Translations under genes and position numbers: made by a program | Source of the DNA: Chitinimonas arctica | Lineage (GTDB): Bacteria > Pseudomonadota > Gammaproteobacteria > Burkholderiales > Chitinimonadaceae | Length of the DNA: 64,000 nucleotides | NCBI RefSeq assembly: GCF_007431345.1 | Contig: NZ_CP041730.1 | Span: forward strand, 1,054,001-1,118,000 | Reading direction: 5' to 3' | Notes under the pieces: generated by a model | Told to the model about the DNA's origin: nothing | What the model saw: only the letters and a program-made list of their open reading frames with translations | Database searches by the model: none | Part shown: positions 60,201 through 63,225 of the stretch, in pieces | Position numbering within the stretch: position 1 is the first letter of the stretch | How the letters are laid out: each line of letters opens with the position of its first letter

Positions 60201-62350
60201 CCGGCATAGGCCAGGGCCTGAGTGGCGTAAGCAATGCCGTCGGCAGCGCTGTCAGCAATGCCGGTGGCGCTTCGTGGGCGGCCAGCGCCGCTTCAGCCGC
60301 CGTCACCAGCACAATCAGCATGGGCGTGATATCGGCCCTGGATCTGGGCAAGTTCAGTTGGAAGAACGTTGCCGCCGCCGCTGTTTCGTCCGGCGTGAAC
60401 AAAGGTCTCGGGATAGACAACATCAGCGGCTTTACTGGTCAATTGACCCAGGCTTTCTCGTCTAACCTGGTTAGCCAGCTGGTCTCGACCGGTAAAGTGG
60501 ATGGACGTGAACTGTTCGCCAACACGCTGGGCAATGCCATTGGAAACAGCATAGGTGCGCGTTTAAGACCACCTCCGATTGTTCATGGCCAGGGCGCGCA
60601 ACTGATCGCCCAAGCCCAGGCCATGCAGGACGATCTGACCGCACCCTATCAAAAAATGGCAGCCGATGTAACGGCCGCAGCCAATCGTCGCGGCGTACCC
60701 TCGCTGACCTGGGAAAGCACCGACGAGTGGATGAAACGACTGGCGAGCGACTTCCGGTCCAACGCCGATGAACGGAACGGCTCGGACGTCGCCGATGATC
60801 TTTATACGAGCCAGCATGGCCTAAATGCCCCTCGTTACGAAGTCACGGTGCAAGCTGGCGATAACCTCAGCAAGATAGCCGCTCAGATGTATGGCAAGAA
60901 TCAACGGGCGGGGATCGGCGCGTTGTTTGACCTTAATGGTCTGCGCAGCGATCCAAGTACCGGCAACCCCATTATCCAGCCAGGCCAGACCCTGTTCGGC
61001 CACGATCTTGCGGCATTCGACGACAAAACTATTGCTCGGTTTGGTAAGCAGGGCGGCGAGGTTATTTCGTACAACACCGCAATGAAGGAATACAGCCAGG
61101 CCCAAGCTTTGCGCGCACAATCGGCATCCGCGTTTTCGCTAGGTATGACGTCGGCCCGTTCGACGGGCGACACTGGGAGTTTCAGTGATGGGCTCAACCA
61201 GATATATTGGCCTGGTGGTGGCATATCGCCGGGATTGCTAAGCGCAAGCGAAGCTAAATCTGGCCGTTCCGACCCGACAGAGGCAACGGAACGGGGCTTC
61301 GTGGATCGTTTCCAAGGCTTGCAAAAGAAACTAGGCTGGACGGCCTATGCAACACCCCTTGGGGGCATGGCAACTGGGGCGATTGCGGCTTTCCTGCCGA
61401 ATTTGGCCGATGCGGCGATCGACAATACGCCATACCGTTCGCAGGATATTGGGGCAGGTCTTAAAGCTCAGGGTGGCAATATCGCGGTGGATATGGGCAT
61501 ACTGGGCATACAGGCAGCCACACCGCCATTGCTCAGGCCGTTCAATGTTACCGACGGCATGATCAATTATTTAAAGGGCTTCAAGACGGAAATCACACCG
61601 GACCTACGCTATGGAGCTGCTGCAGCCGATATGATGGCCATCGTGGGTCCTTCGGCGGTTGAGATGGGGGTGGTGAAACTAGCGCCGGCGATAAAGGGTC
61701 TGGCTACTGCCGTTAGCAAAACGAACGTGTATCAGTACATGAATACGCATGGTTTTATGTTTGAAGGCCTTGAAGGCTTGCAGCGGACCATGGGTCCCGC
61801 CTTTTCTCAGGTGGGAGCGGTGGGAACCTGGCGATATGGGAAAGCTCCAAACAGCACTGACCTAATGGCAAGTCGTGTAGGGGTAGAAATTGGGCCGGGC
61901 AGGTTTGGCCCAAATTCTGAAATGGCTGCAAGTATGTTGCAAAGTGGTGATGTTCGCGCAAAGGCGTTGGCGCGCGCTCTGCAGGAAGGTGATCTTACCC
62001 TTAAGTACACAAACCTTCCGACGGGTTATAATGGCGCTTACAGGCCAGGTACTGGTGTGCTTCAGTTGAACAACAATCTAGACTGGTCAGGTCTGAGTGG
62101 GCTGGAGAAGGCTTCTGTTATTCTCAGGCATGAGGGGCAACACTATTTGGACGATATGGCAGGTATTGCAACCAGAGGCATGAAAAACAACGAACTCTAC
62201 TTCGAAGCTCGTGCCTTTTTAGGTGAGCAAAAATTTGCAAATCAAATTGGCAAGCCAGAGCTGGGTACGTTACACCGCTTGGAACAACAACACGGGAGCC
62301 GCCAAGCGGCATGGGAAGTAATCAAAAAGGGATATGGCTATGGAGAATGA
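39263..62350 (+). CDS. Giant RHS/YD-repeat polymorphic toxin protein (7,695 residues)
   Basis: One open frame of 23 kb. Residues 1-110 hold the segment INIARGNLVVQRRDEILQGK seen at the head of many YD-repeat proteins, with no Sec signal, PAAR or VgrG part. Dozens of YD repeats (YSYDAAGR..., YRYDAQNR...) should form the RHS cocoon that encloses a toxin. The repeats are broken by an FG-GAP block (about 1712-2086), a carbohydrate-binding-like insert (about 2153-2330), a duplicated beta-sandwich (about 2393-2590 and 2776-2983) and non-YD beta modules (about 5118-6016). Two LysM domains (about 6784-6833 and 7192-7246) flank a Gly/Ala hydrophobic stretch. The C-terminus carries HEGQH (7623-7627). 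Typical RHS toxins have about 1,400-1,700 residues. The secretion route is unknown. The start has no strong ribosome-binding site. Confidence 0.93.
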   Translation: MVTIVAGQDTALFNGTVARLGAGSGIEAIGQAGEGVAINIARGNLVVQRRDEILQGKGLASDVLRTYNSQAKFSDDNADAWWLGGYRLLRNLTGTVNTIGSKIERITADGSVQAFGYVAAAGGQPARYVSQDGDGAHDSLSYDGSTWTWQDGSSRLQERYQLDGSVYRLNQVKDAAGNTVGYSFSNGLLTRTVHANGDSVDYVYTGRNLSQEKLTRADGGIVSRTYYHYDAQNRLDEVKVDLTPDDNSIADGKVYLLAYTYDGSSNRLASISQTDGSKLSFTYKLVATDDYRVETVTDGLGQITRFAYDLATRTTTVTDPLSYATRYRYDAQNRLVEINGPTVDGLVQKLLYVYDVDGNLSHSSDALGNAVTYSYDANGNQLSQQSNAGVRIERSYDAANQLLTETRFRTPDPDGAGSGLAGAPATTRYSYDAKQNLRFMVSAEGRVTEYRYDGFGQRSSQLSYLASVYPLGALAKHAAPSEAELAAWAASQPASQLKREDYSYDARGQRKDLVRYTAVDNVGAGVSAGSSKTSYTYDLSGRLLTQVDASGRQLSHGYDGLGRLLSTLDSGVPATSTLHQYDDAGRRIIHTQRNGRIDTDSYDLAGQLIGTIQGGAGPVQYRYDANGNRVALIDADGVLTRSVYDGNNRLRYSISATGAVVEQRYDAAGRPTQQVAYATPLADTGTMALSLATMQALPRSADDRNSYQLYDVAGRLAKQVDAEGFVTEWRYDGAGQLLQETRYETRTASTVTATSTAESVLVTPAAGDRTVRSFYDADGKLLGQLDAEGFLSLNEYDSAGRLVHSIRFATASPLASRVSGTLASLTPAAAPADQHDWYLYDGQDRVQAKVDAEGYLTELQYDTLGNKTKEIAYATAVNSANLAIGKTLANIKPATSGQDQVKQFSYTPRGELATETAIDGTVTRYSYNSAGQLIRKDAAYNDTFQLRSDIVEYDLLGRVTRELSSQGVALLEQDGTAVRAERKRLGYPELLANLTAANKTAISDSYAIRHDYDSAGRRIVSTDGRGNKTRFYYDAVGRLVYSLNGLGEISKTEYDAFGQVSATRLGINRLPPAVLAGLNGGLLTTAINSLIWSSASLEDRTSKTSYTLRGQVKDALDSLGNTTSQRYNAFGELAGSTAPIEAGRTLVSSYSYDRRGLRLQSVADVGGLNATTSSQYDAFGRQIAGTDARGKTSTSAFDRLGRTVLVTDPNNATRKSSYDAFDRVLTQTDALGHTTSFSYDNATRRITVTTAEGIVSSSERNRHGEIVTLSDGKGQQTRYNYDADGQLTRVTDGLGQSSDKAYDAAGNLVQTTDANGTVTLYSFDAANRQFKRQVDPAGLNLTTSYTFDGRGRTVTATDAKGTVTRNEYDRNGQLKAVVVDDGAGKLNLRTEYSYDAQGHTLSVTQGAGKPEAQTTQYVYDNLGRRTQEIVDPAGLKLTTRYEYNRADQVIAKRDALGNTSRFVYDAAGQLTHSIDPLGAVVSQQYDAAGRVSRTVAYAKTVNLSALPVLADAMVGYSASQIDALLSTDPADRINRTVYDKDGRAIYNVDALGAVTELRYDAAGKLISRLDYAKQVVGNWTSRAELQAILVGAAYAGDANNRVSHSVFDAAGQVVYSVDPLGNVIGSSYDGNGNLTSQTRYALAHATPASLTAGSSILRSENDQITYYVYDNANRRIGQIDAAGATTEYSYDAVGKLIKTTSYASLAWDKSQSYDILAQGDFNGDGNTDLYVNSRTLGGVQHILYGTDNGGFSDYVVPPLHFSWSGYQVLATGDFNGDGRTDLYLNYANLGGGAAQHIWYGQANGGFADTSVTKLDASWSGYKIMATGDFNGDGKTDLYLNTSNLAGGNRQHIWYGQSGTGFSDTSLNALDAGWVDYQVLASGDFNGDGKTDLYLNRGNLGSGAAQHIWYGGASGFNDQTVAGLAAGWTDYQVLASGDFDGDGKTDLYLNSSNLGGGKTQHIWYGQASTGFIDKSLPALHASWAGYQVLANGDFNNDGKTDLYLNTASLSSGAVQHFWYGQAANGGFSDISQSPLDVTAFKGYQVLATGNFDGAGGKEVLLGNRGAASLHASLRLWQGNGTQGFSNTSPLLRPNWRSYVETLPKLSPEKNRSTQYVYDAAGRQIYAVDAVGAVTETRYDAAGNVSSRIAYAAAVQIPSIGSSDGKTLTFKGLQAVIKGTTFANVNPAKTYKIRATLRQLSGTGSVYVGVVGKDGTGKELSNSGFATFSYAAAAGVPLTPEMGWRTFEGEISGESAVGIATNPNKFFTGTASAAPLILYNYGSDTSGDLSRLLEVDTVELIDIATGAILNPNSKLDGGAANWQVIAGGFETVNPSDNLDAALIKSLLHSDAAKDRISSFSYDAAGRQRFAIDPEGYVSETRYDGEGKVVATARYDKRVSLPTGASSSAILAALGSSATLSALPPQMTRLPNGTLAVNSGPGTSDIWPSASTILKPMGNSYRAELTLDSSGTSRYFYFGIDNDLAQTNPAYRRHAVSFQGNSASVSYFDAATSTKLGENFGTVKDGASYVVEIETDERGSTLYLYEKGKVRSAGLVDRRDQPNWNSAQARIYGHFMPGMAGNSTTVVERLQEVTPTQVTRYSYDAAGRRIQTTDALGNISKTSYDVFGQAIADTDALGNTSRAAYDTAGRLQYRMDAHGALTQYQYDAAGQTTRETRYATPLSTTVTGAWQPSPVTNAQDRSSNYVYDKAGRRTQTTDPLGQTSKADYDAQGNVIARTDALGNKTQYVHDAMGRQRFVIDAEGFVSENRYDALGNLASTARYDKRVNLTTPTETTVLAALAAWTQDFATNASGLTVLPVGMALVNGALAITSGNHSSTASPTVYGMRSNPLGTGYRAEITLDGISAARSLMLGIDNGQAGNAYRRHFIDIRGTQAFSHYYDRVSQANVSTQIGSVSNGKIYVVEIITDALGSTLYLYQKGTDRSSGLIDRRNTDNWDNSRLAIIARQSSTLSGSSVTLVEQLQETLPVDITEFSYDKNGRRTQTTDALGNISKLEYDALGNLRAQIDALGYRTEFSYDAIGQRIETSDAKKQLSKQGYDAYGNLTSTTDALGNITRYIYDALGQRTQVIQANGLTTTTAYDATGHALSVQQADSRLLGTSNYVYDKLGRLVKKTDQIGAHTFYLYDSASRQVGEISADGTVVEMVYNQAGQLTRRIVNDNRADAALLAALAANPTSKTLADFNRGHAANDLPQTLYFYDQANQLQYEVAADGAVTEYRYDKVGQRIALTRYAKPLNLDTLLAALGSPADSAPAKVAAQAAAYGADSANNRQTRYFFSSEGQLQAVLDAEGYLTEYRFDAKGQQTGTTRYATATDPAQRAAGTLLQLRPAPAAADQVSRRLYSATGQLEGTIDAEGALVEYRYDTLGNKYAEVRYAHVARNLLGASLGDCLPTVLNHPENQTTYFRYDALNRLVQEEQHPQNIVTSYGYDQMGKLTKVVSALSSGEERTKLMRYDSRGQLVAELSGVGSAKLPVNPTEAQIAAQIALEGSKHTYDAAGRRIATVDGAGRRTVFFYDAMDRLTHTVNADGEVRQTDYNSRSLEERTVAYATRITAANGLYGLAGGKTTPEFLALVNNLKQTNLDQSVQRSYNLRGQQLQSNDALGLLSAAVYNTFGEATETRSLKQDGSQTVIRSSYDRRGLLRTTTQGVATAEQRYDAFGRVFETVDALGKLTKTGYDRAGRIVGVISADGSQRLTAYDGLGRIYSIRDANGQTTRYSFDSAKRQMTITSPEGVTVTTTHNAHGEQYRIKDGTGHVTQYHYNRDGQLISKVLADNETAADNRDFDIPLSYSYDRAGNRVQEFANDIVTNFTYDAANRIVSRTLAPGLENSPGDAGLTTTYLLDGIGRAIWSKSPDGIWTRTEFDARGRVKATIVDSEYDPNAVPKAGALALRTEYSYTPAGQVASITEAAGTSAAKVTSYSYDELGRRLSETVDSTRLKLTTRYEYDAAGNVSARYDALNHATRFVYDAAGRIRFTIDPLGNVSERRYDAAGQLIEAVRYAKPIVVPASLTEATLIAALPVQTPQTREPSTRYAYDKDGRLTHTVDPLGFVTALVLDAQGAVVQRSEYAKPVSTSWNNQTELKQQIAQQLTADDRHSYTVFDKAGRATFAIDAEGYVTQSSYDLAGHVVESSRHPVRISLSAPPTAAQVVTALNTVTAANPTLVKRTDRYVYDAAGRQRFHIDAAGYVSESRYDKAGRERFSIRYPAIPTLTVYDERRVIQALPATLPAQAVVTEQRYDAAGRVIETIDAMGTLTRNRYDARGLLSDRTVAADTTEASTLHFDYDSAGQLIRETKAYGSKDALATEYTLDGKGQRTAIRSASGTTKQWFDANGRVFKTENALGHTKLVDYDAFGNAVKLTDARGFISYRSYDRQNQLIQEIDNEHYLTGYTYDGFGNVIGKTRYAQQVQGTQQGLVKLLAPGAAIPGGGAYLYLNALQDANWNDRFDKLDRRLESQDAGGANQVRFKESFGYNAFGEKETAVNKLGGQVRYSYDALGRLLRETLPVNALNAQGVAVAVVNEYDYDAFGNRIRSTEAKDLAEQRVTSYGFDKLGRQISKLGAEVDVVDPLSMTQSRGRSMERTIYDRRGNVIETQTGLQDGASPTLIGSPIRTLAYHDLADRKVADLNAAGFLVGRQYDSNGFVVAQTAYATPIALPAQAGGMPPVVAANAADRTLTFQNDALGRQVVETSGAVVYGELAGGSYQVYSGSLTRKTYYDAAGNVIEEVDRRGNSSFSFYDGLGRKVAAVDQERYLTRWNYNGNIVTEQRFATAMVSMPTRTTAVSALAVASGATDRTTVSEMDKLGRLVNKTTRGVRYNAQASAAALSGDATVHYDYDGLGNVVAETDADLNTSRKVYDKLGRVVETRSAQFTDQTGANVQRISQIAYTGLGAQASETQLHASDRNADRVVRMQYDEAGRLKARIDAEGHITHYGYDRAGNQARTVVKLMSSFGNEAHTDSTYIRNDVLGREIGRLTQRATVTTTRDANGNVVSTKNSSQQGDLSEIRYNAFGEITGKRIGGGGLDLAWQEWAEYDVLGRVVKSNSNGGVATIYVHDANGNATAKVESATADLASVQNKDVRADVKTITVFDKRNLSIQTVQPDFTVEDISATLSSASVSISGGVNISTGGKISVSVLKGVPAATLPVVGNATLTAIPPLSSVPAIFTVAVDSRTVDVGDSATRTLNSIMSGSINVSLPQMGAYGMGGYEVIYRDQGGADVKATAIATAGSVNLAINRQMWGNYSITVRKFLDANVYETVASYAGSHGGLQNANVASGSFSVALARPAQRSLQLTGLPPGTDSINLFSRKLNDPAALDQKLTLVRKSGANGSVADWFTADLSGLAAGDHSFRYEVLNSQGVSIAGGDGLLNTQGSVYLRQPESAVGMNATGPSSKPGIAVMEPGVTYANGLAAGQLLDVKVTGEAKLENVLVGHIKDGYYVEKVTSYRVDSFSVRIPDGLRGLADSYELEVAEPGKPLRTATASRNDSAVMLPLSLPMTEATLKLYMVSSGVRTLVADSGLVDLRFATPVVQLASKPFPQAFVIRGLNSDVGRLLFHYRESGGSGAYTTKSLARNPASATFTLDPAALGLQAGKSYEYHYTGLTANGVNPALVLARQTGLLSYAPVGATFTNSQTPPKIGGNGYAFFDDSGKLNFVDQGRSSLASIPTVSSTLRIRPKGRTDWTPMGNLPLRSDGLVSGVPGWFVCDPAAFTGDNYRKLVSYDIDGDKGEFDFELTSYDSSGNVTNAVAGRMDLRAPARRVEAYVAQADFASTAALYPNQVTLTGFIGDGASNPSRLSLGYQSINDGLTDSGRAAPVGTILLFNGFAGDTIGTFNWNANASNLVPDATKNYQYRLDFESLNGFNRVLTKGSVKVYLGPNGNVVGEPEIERTPTQLRFLSGDVNAKTARFYYRVKPSQEAGRTADDNDPLNSISPFAQRDLAIGTDGYFEMDASHLRPAAGQQVYEYAYELLDANGNVLARRSDTFALGDGAALSTTEMRWTYAVTGNHNVRIARQQSYDAFGQVISETDGLGRVRTLSYNALGLMTERRDAAVASTDERGTISTVTPTTQMLYSKAGRQLGTVDANGNAQFVRLDAAGQQIEEIHADGGKVAMKYDAFGQVRERNETLKAGNHTTRYDYDKRGLLVQVTEPSRMNFRAATGGGSTGGGYTIQVASPVQQYIYDALGRRLSARTREQGSVMAADVIDNVITTSDYDLAGRIARTRDGGVVTDYKYVYKSDIVGLGGQRIGGYDLTTTIAPLAEGQTGPKNIAVNTATSHLDAQGRLTVINAERSQVDRKDYFGHTTQHVDQSGRTTLYQYNRAGWLTQQTSTNQAGQALQNLTFDQYSNGYVKSIRDNVLKVETVYGYDHQGNRSFEGYRNIVPAGSSVEYYQSATISYDAANRVSRVLNSDQRADIRYEYDAVGNVRRILSEYKTATSQNFAIQDLWYQYDSMNRFTVTQGRLKSADGKQGDAARGTGVIEQGDNGVRLTYDYNGQRLSASYGGSYIAGTDAHLEEYKYTADGYLTEVYIDGELRSYRDIDASGRVGRQVQYAAQTGAVLESRLNRYDGWTGKLSEVNVTNKDGNTNQTWYYYDAAGNMTYSLANTNGQAEIATVYQYEYWDSAKQKTIDVTGKSYNTNVSGWLPGRSAFSYDVNGHVASVEVADKFDTSVGNRRFNYLTTAEGQILRRDERIDGQIYRWRQYYYAGGTRVGDVSNDGPSRTDYATALQKLNSDESNDSRYANWTARDSADFDQNYDPISPDYPGSTGSSYTARQGDTLFSVAQAVWGDGSMWYLLADTNGLSGNDPLQEGQVLLVPNKVSNIHHNASTSRVYRPGEAMGEVDPTLPSPPPPKVDDEGCGVFGTIIMVAIAIAVTVALGPGAGAAVVEATSATIAASAATAGAAAGAGAAVAGAAVAAASTFSWAVVGQSMLAAAAGSAASQVAGMAMGNVNSFSWKNVGVAALSAGIGQGLSGVSNAVGSAVSNAGGASWAASAASAAVTSTISMGVISALDLGKFSWKNVAAAAVSSGVNKGLGIDNISGFTGQLTQAFSSNLVSQLVSTGKVDGRELFANTLGNAIGNSIGARLRPPPIVHGQGAQLIAQAQAMQDDLTAPYQKMAADVTAAANRRGVPSLTWESTDEWMKRLASDFRSNADERNGSDVADDLYTSQHGLNAPRYEVTVQAGDNLSKIAAQMYGKNQRAGIGALFDLNGLRSDPSTGNPIIQPGQTLFGHDLAAFDDKTIARFGKQGGEVISYNTAMKEYSQAQALRAQSASAFSLGMTSARSTGDTGSFSDGLNQIYWPGGGISPGLLSASEAKSGRSDPTEATERGFVDRFQGLQKKLGWTAYATPLGGMATGAIAAFLPNLADAAIDNTPYRSQDIGAGLKAQGGNIAVDMGILGIQAATPPLLRPFNVTDGMINYLKGFKTEITPDLRYGAAAADMMAIVGPSAVEMGVVKLAPAIKGLATAVSKTNVYQYMNTHGFMFEGLEGLQRTMGPAFSQVGAVGTWRYGKAPNSTDLMASRVGVEIGPGRFGPNSEMAASMLQSGDVRAKALARALQEGDLTLKYTNLPTGYNGAYRPGTGVLQLNNNLDWSGLSGLEKASVILRHEGQHYLDDMAGIATRGMKNNELYFEARAFLGEQKFANQIGKPELGTLHRLEQQHGSRQAAWEVIKKGYGYGE
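44420..45520 (+). repeat. Seven FG-GAP/VCBS-type repeats inside the RHS protein
   Basis: Seven copies of a module of 53-57 residues begin at 44420, 44579, 44744, 44909, 45071, 45236 and 45407. Each has a calcium-loop motif such as DFNGDGKTDLYLN; the last is degraded (NFDGAGGKE). Such repeats form beta-propellers that bind calcium and often ligands. The block interrupts the YD series cleanly, so it is a surface-exposed insertion. Confidence 0.85.
46441..47030 (+). repeat. Beta-sandwich insert, copy 1
   Basis: About 195 residues with no YD motif, centred on SRYFYFGIDNDLAQTNPAYR and VVEIETDERGSTLYLYEKG. It is clearly homologous to the block at 47589-48210: shared features include YRAELTLD, YRRH, VVEI-TD--GSTLYLY-KG and GL-DRR. 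The pattern suggests a lectin- or LamG-like binding domain. Confidence 0.65.
47589..48210 (+). repeat. Beta-sandwich insert, copy 2
   Basis: The second copy of the module at 46441-47030, with YRAEITLDGISAARSLMLGI and VVEIITDALGSTLYLYQKG. The two are separated by ordinary YD repeats, so the unit (YD repeats plus insert) was duplicated as a block and has since diverged. Confidence 0.65.
54616..57310 (+). other. Non-YD beta-module region of the RHS protein
   Basis: About 900 residues rich in Ser, Thr, Gly and Val with no YD motif, between two normal YD stretches. Segments such as RSLQLTGLPPGTDSINLF, ATLKLYMVSSGVRTLV and PTQLRFLSGDVNAKTARFYY suggest a row of immunoglobulin- or fibronectin-like domains. 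Possible roles are adhesion or spacing; no family was recognised. Confidence 0.5.
59612..59763 (+). other. LysM domain 1 of the RHS protein
   Basis: YTARQGDTLFSVAQAVWGDG, NGLSGNDPLQEGQVLLVPN: a complete LysM pattern (GDTL ... N ... L ... G--L-VP), placed directly after the last YD repeats. LysM binds peptidoglycan or chitin-type glycans. Confidence 0.85.
59876..60150 (+). other. Hydrophobic Gly/Ala-rich segment of the RHS protein
   Basis: About 90 residues with almost no charge, starting VFGTIIMVAIAIAVTVALGP and followed by repeated AGAAAG/AVAGAAVAA. Similar stretches before toxin tips are thought to help membrane insertion or translocation; that role is inferred here. Confidence 0.6.
60838..61005 (+). 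other. LysM domain 2 of the RHS protein
   Basis: YEVTVQAGDNLSKIAAQMYG, then DLNGLRSDPSTGNPIIQPGQ and TLFG: a second LysM, about 360 residues after the first and before the toxin tip. Confidence 0.8.
61720..62350 (+). other. C-terminal HEGQH metallopeptidase-like toxin domain
   Basis: About the last 210 residues. HEGQH at residues 7623-7627 (DNA 62129-62143) is an exact HExxH zinc-protease motif, followed by YLDDMAG and by acidic residues in NNELYFEARAF that could give the third zinc ligand. The DNA becomes poorer in G+C here: hand counts give about 45% at 62221-62280 against about 60% at 59101-59160. A recently swapped toxin tip is the best explanation. The proteolytic target is unknown. Confidence 0.65.
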
Positions 62351-62825
62351 CGTCAGCCTGGAAGAGAGAGCAGCCGTGGAGGCTTATTTTGGGGAGCCTG
62401 CAATATTCCTCTCTAAGAGCGAATTCATGGCAGGGAGGCTTGTTTTCTGGAAGAACGCGGAGTCTTTTCCTACGATCAGGGCATGCTCCTTCCGCCGCCG
62501 CAATGGAGACGTGCTTGTTCCCAATGAGGGCGAAGATTTCTTTCGGGGAACGCTATTTGAAATCGGGGCAGAAATAAAGGATGCCGATCATTGGTGTAAG
62601 CTTATTGAGAGAACATCCCCTGGAGTACGGCAGTCCATAAAAAAGCTTCTTCCCTACATGAAGGATATTCAGAGTTCATGGCATCTTCCAATTGAAACCG
62701 GGGAAGGATTTGATGCGTTCTTTGATAATTATTCAACCGGACGGCTTGAGAGAATTGGCATGAAAAGAGGTGCTGCTCTTCGAATTGAGGATGTGGGCGC
62801 TGGAATGGAGCTGCACTTGCATTAG
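62340..62825 (+). CDS. Probable immunity protein of the RHS toxin
   Basis: A 161-residue cytoplasmic, acidic-to-neutral protein with no signal peptide and no family I recognise. It starts inside the last codons of the RHS gene (11-base overlap) and shares the low G+C of the toxin tip. Small unknown genes directly behind an RHS C-terminus are nearly always the cognate immunity gene, so its likely task is to bind and block the HEGQH domain. AAGG at 62327-62330 lies nine bases before the ATG at 62340; an in-frame ATG at 62334 is too close to that site. Confidence 0.65.
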   Translation: MENDVSLEERAAVEAYFGEPAIFLSKSEFMAGRLVFWKNAESFPTIRACSFRRRNGDVLVPNEGEDFFRGTLFEIGAEIKDADHWCKLIERTSPGVRQSIKKLLPYMKDIQSSWHLPIETGEGFDAFFDNYSTGRLERIGMKRGAALRIEDVGAGMELHLH

Positions 62826-63121
62826 TCCCAAACAGCATAGTTTCCAATGAGGTTGCCGCACTCCAGCGCATCGGTTCAAATGCGCCCCAAAGCGCTGCTT
62901 CCATCAAGCGAATGGCGCGAATTGATGAGCCATCAGAGAGTAATGCAGAACGATATCTGGTCAGGCTGCAAGCCGAGGAACGAACAGTTAAACCCAATGC
63001 TCACTTCGTTGATAGGCACAGTTTAATACGACGCTTGCAAGTACGGGGTCATGCAAGTACGAAGTACGGGGTCAGGTCTTGTATTTTGGAAGTACGGGGT
63101 CAGGTCTTGTATTTTGCATAG
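62825..63121 (+). pseudogene. Relic of a displaced toxin tip
   Basis: An open reading frame without a credible start runs from inside the immunity gene's end to a stop at 63119-63121. It encodes ALVPNSIVSNEVAALQRIGS, NAPQSAASIKRMARID and KPNAHFVDRHSL, which reads like real protein and resembles the C-terminal tips of RHS or CDI toxins. From about 63037 the frame runs into short repeats, where protein-like sequence ends. Only the ATG at 62912 could start it. A former RHS C-terminus left behind after tip replacement is the favoured reading. Confidence 0.45.
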
Positions 63122-63192
63122 CTTGATCGAGAGATCTACGGAAGTACGGGGTCAGGTCTTGTATTTTGCATAGCTTGATCGAGAGATCTATG
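63037..63192 (+). repeat. Tandem REP-like repeats before the RAYT gene
   Basis: A 28-base core (starting GAAGTACGGGGTCAGGTCTT) occurs at 63061-63088, 63089-63116 and 63141-63168. The last two copies belong to a 52-base tandem unit (63089-63140 and 63141-63192) that differs at one position near its end. Partial copies (GCAAGTACGGGGTCATGCAA and following) lie at 63037-63060. Such repeats beside a tyrosine transposase are the usual substrate or footprint of RAYT elements. Confidence 0.75.
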
Positions 63193-63225
63193 CTGACAAC
63201 TCTTTTTATTTATCACTTCCAAACT

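Noticed and set aside
63061..63192. A short CRISPR array
   Set aside because: Only three cores, two of them directly adjacent, with identical rather than unique spacers and no cas genes; a RAYT follows, so REP-like repeats fit better.
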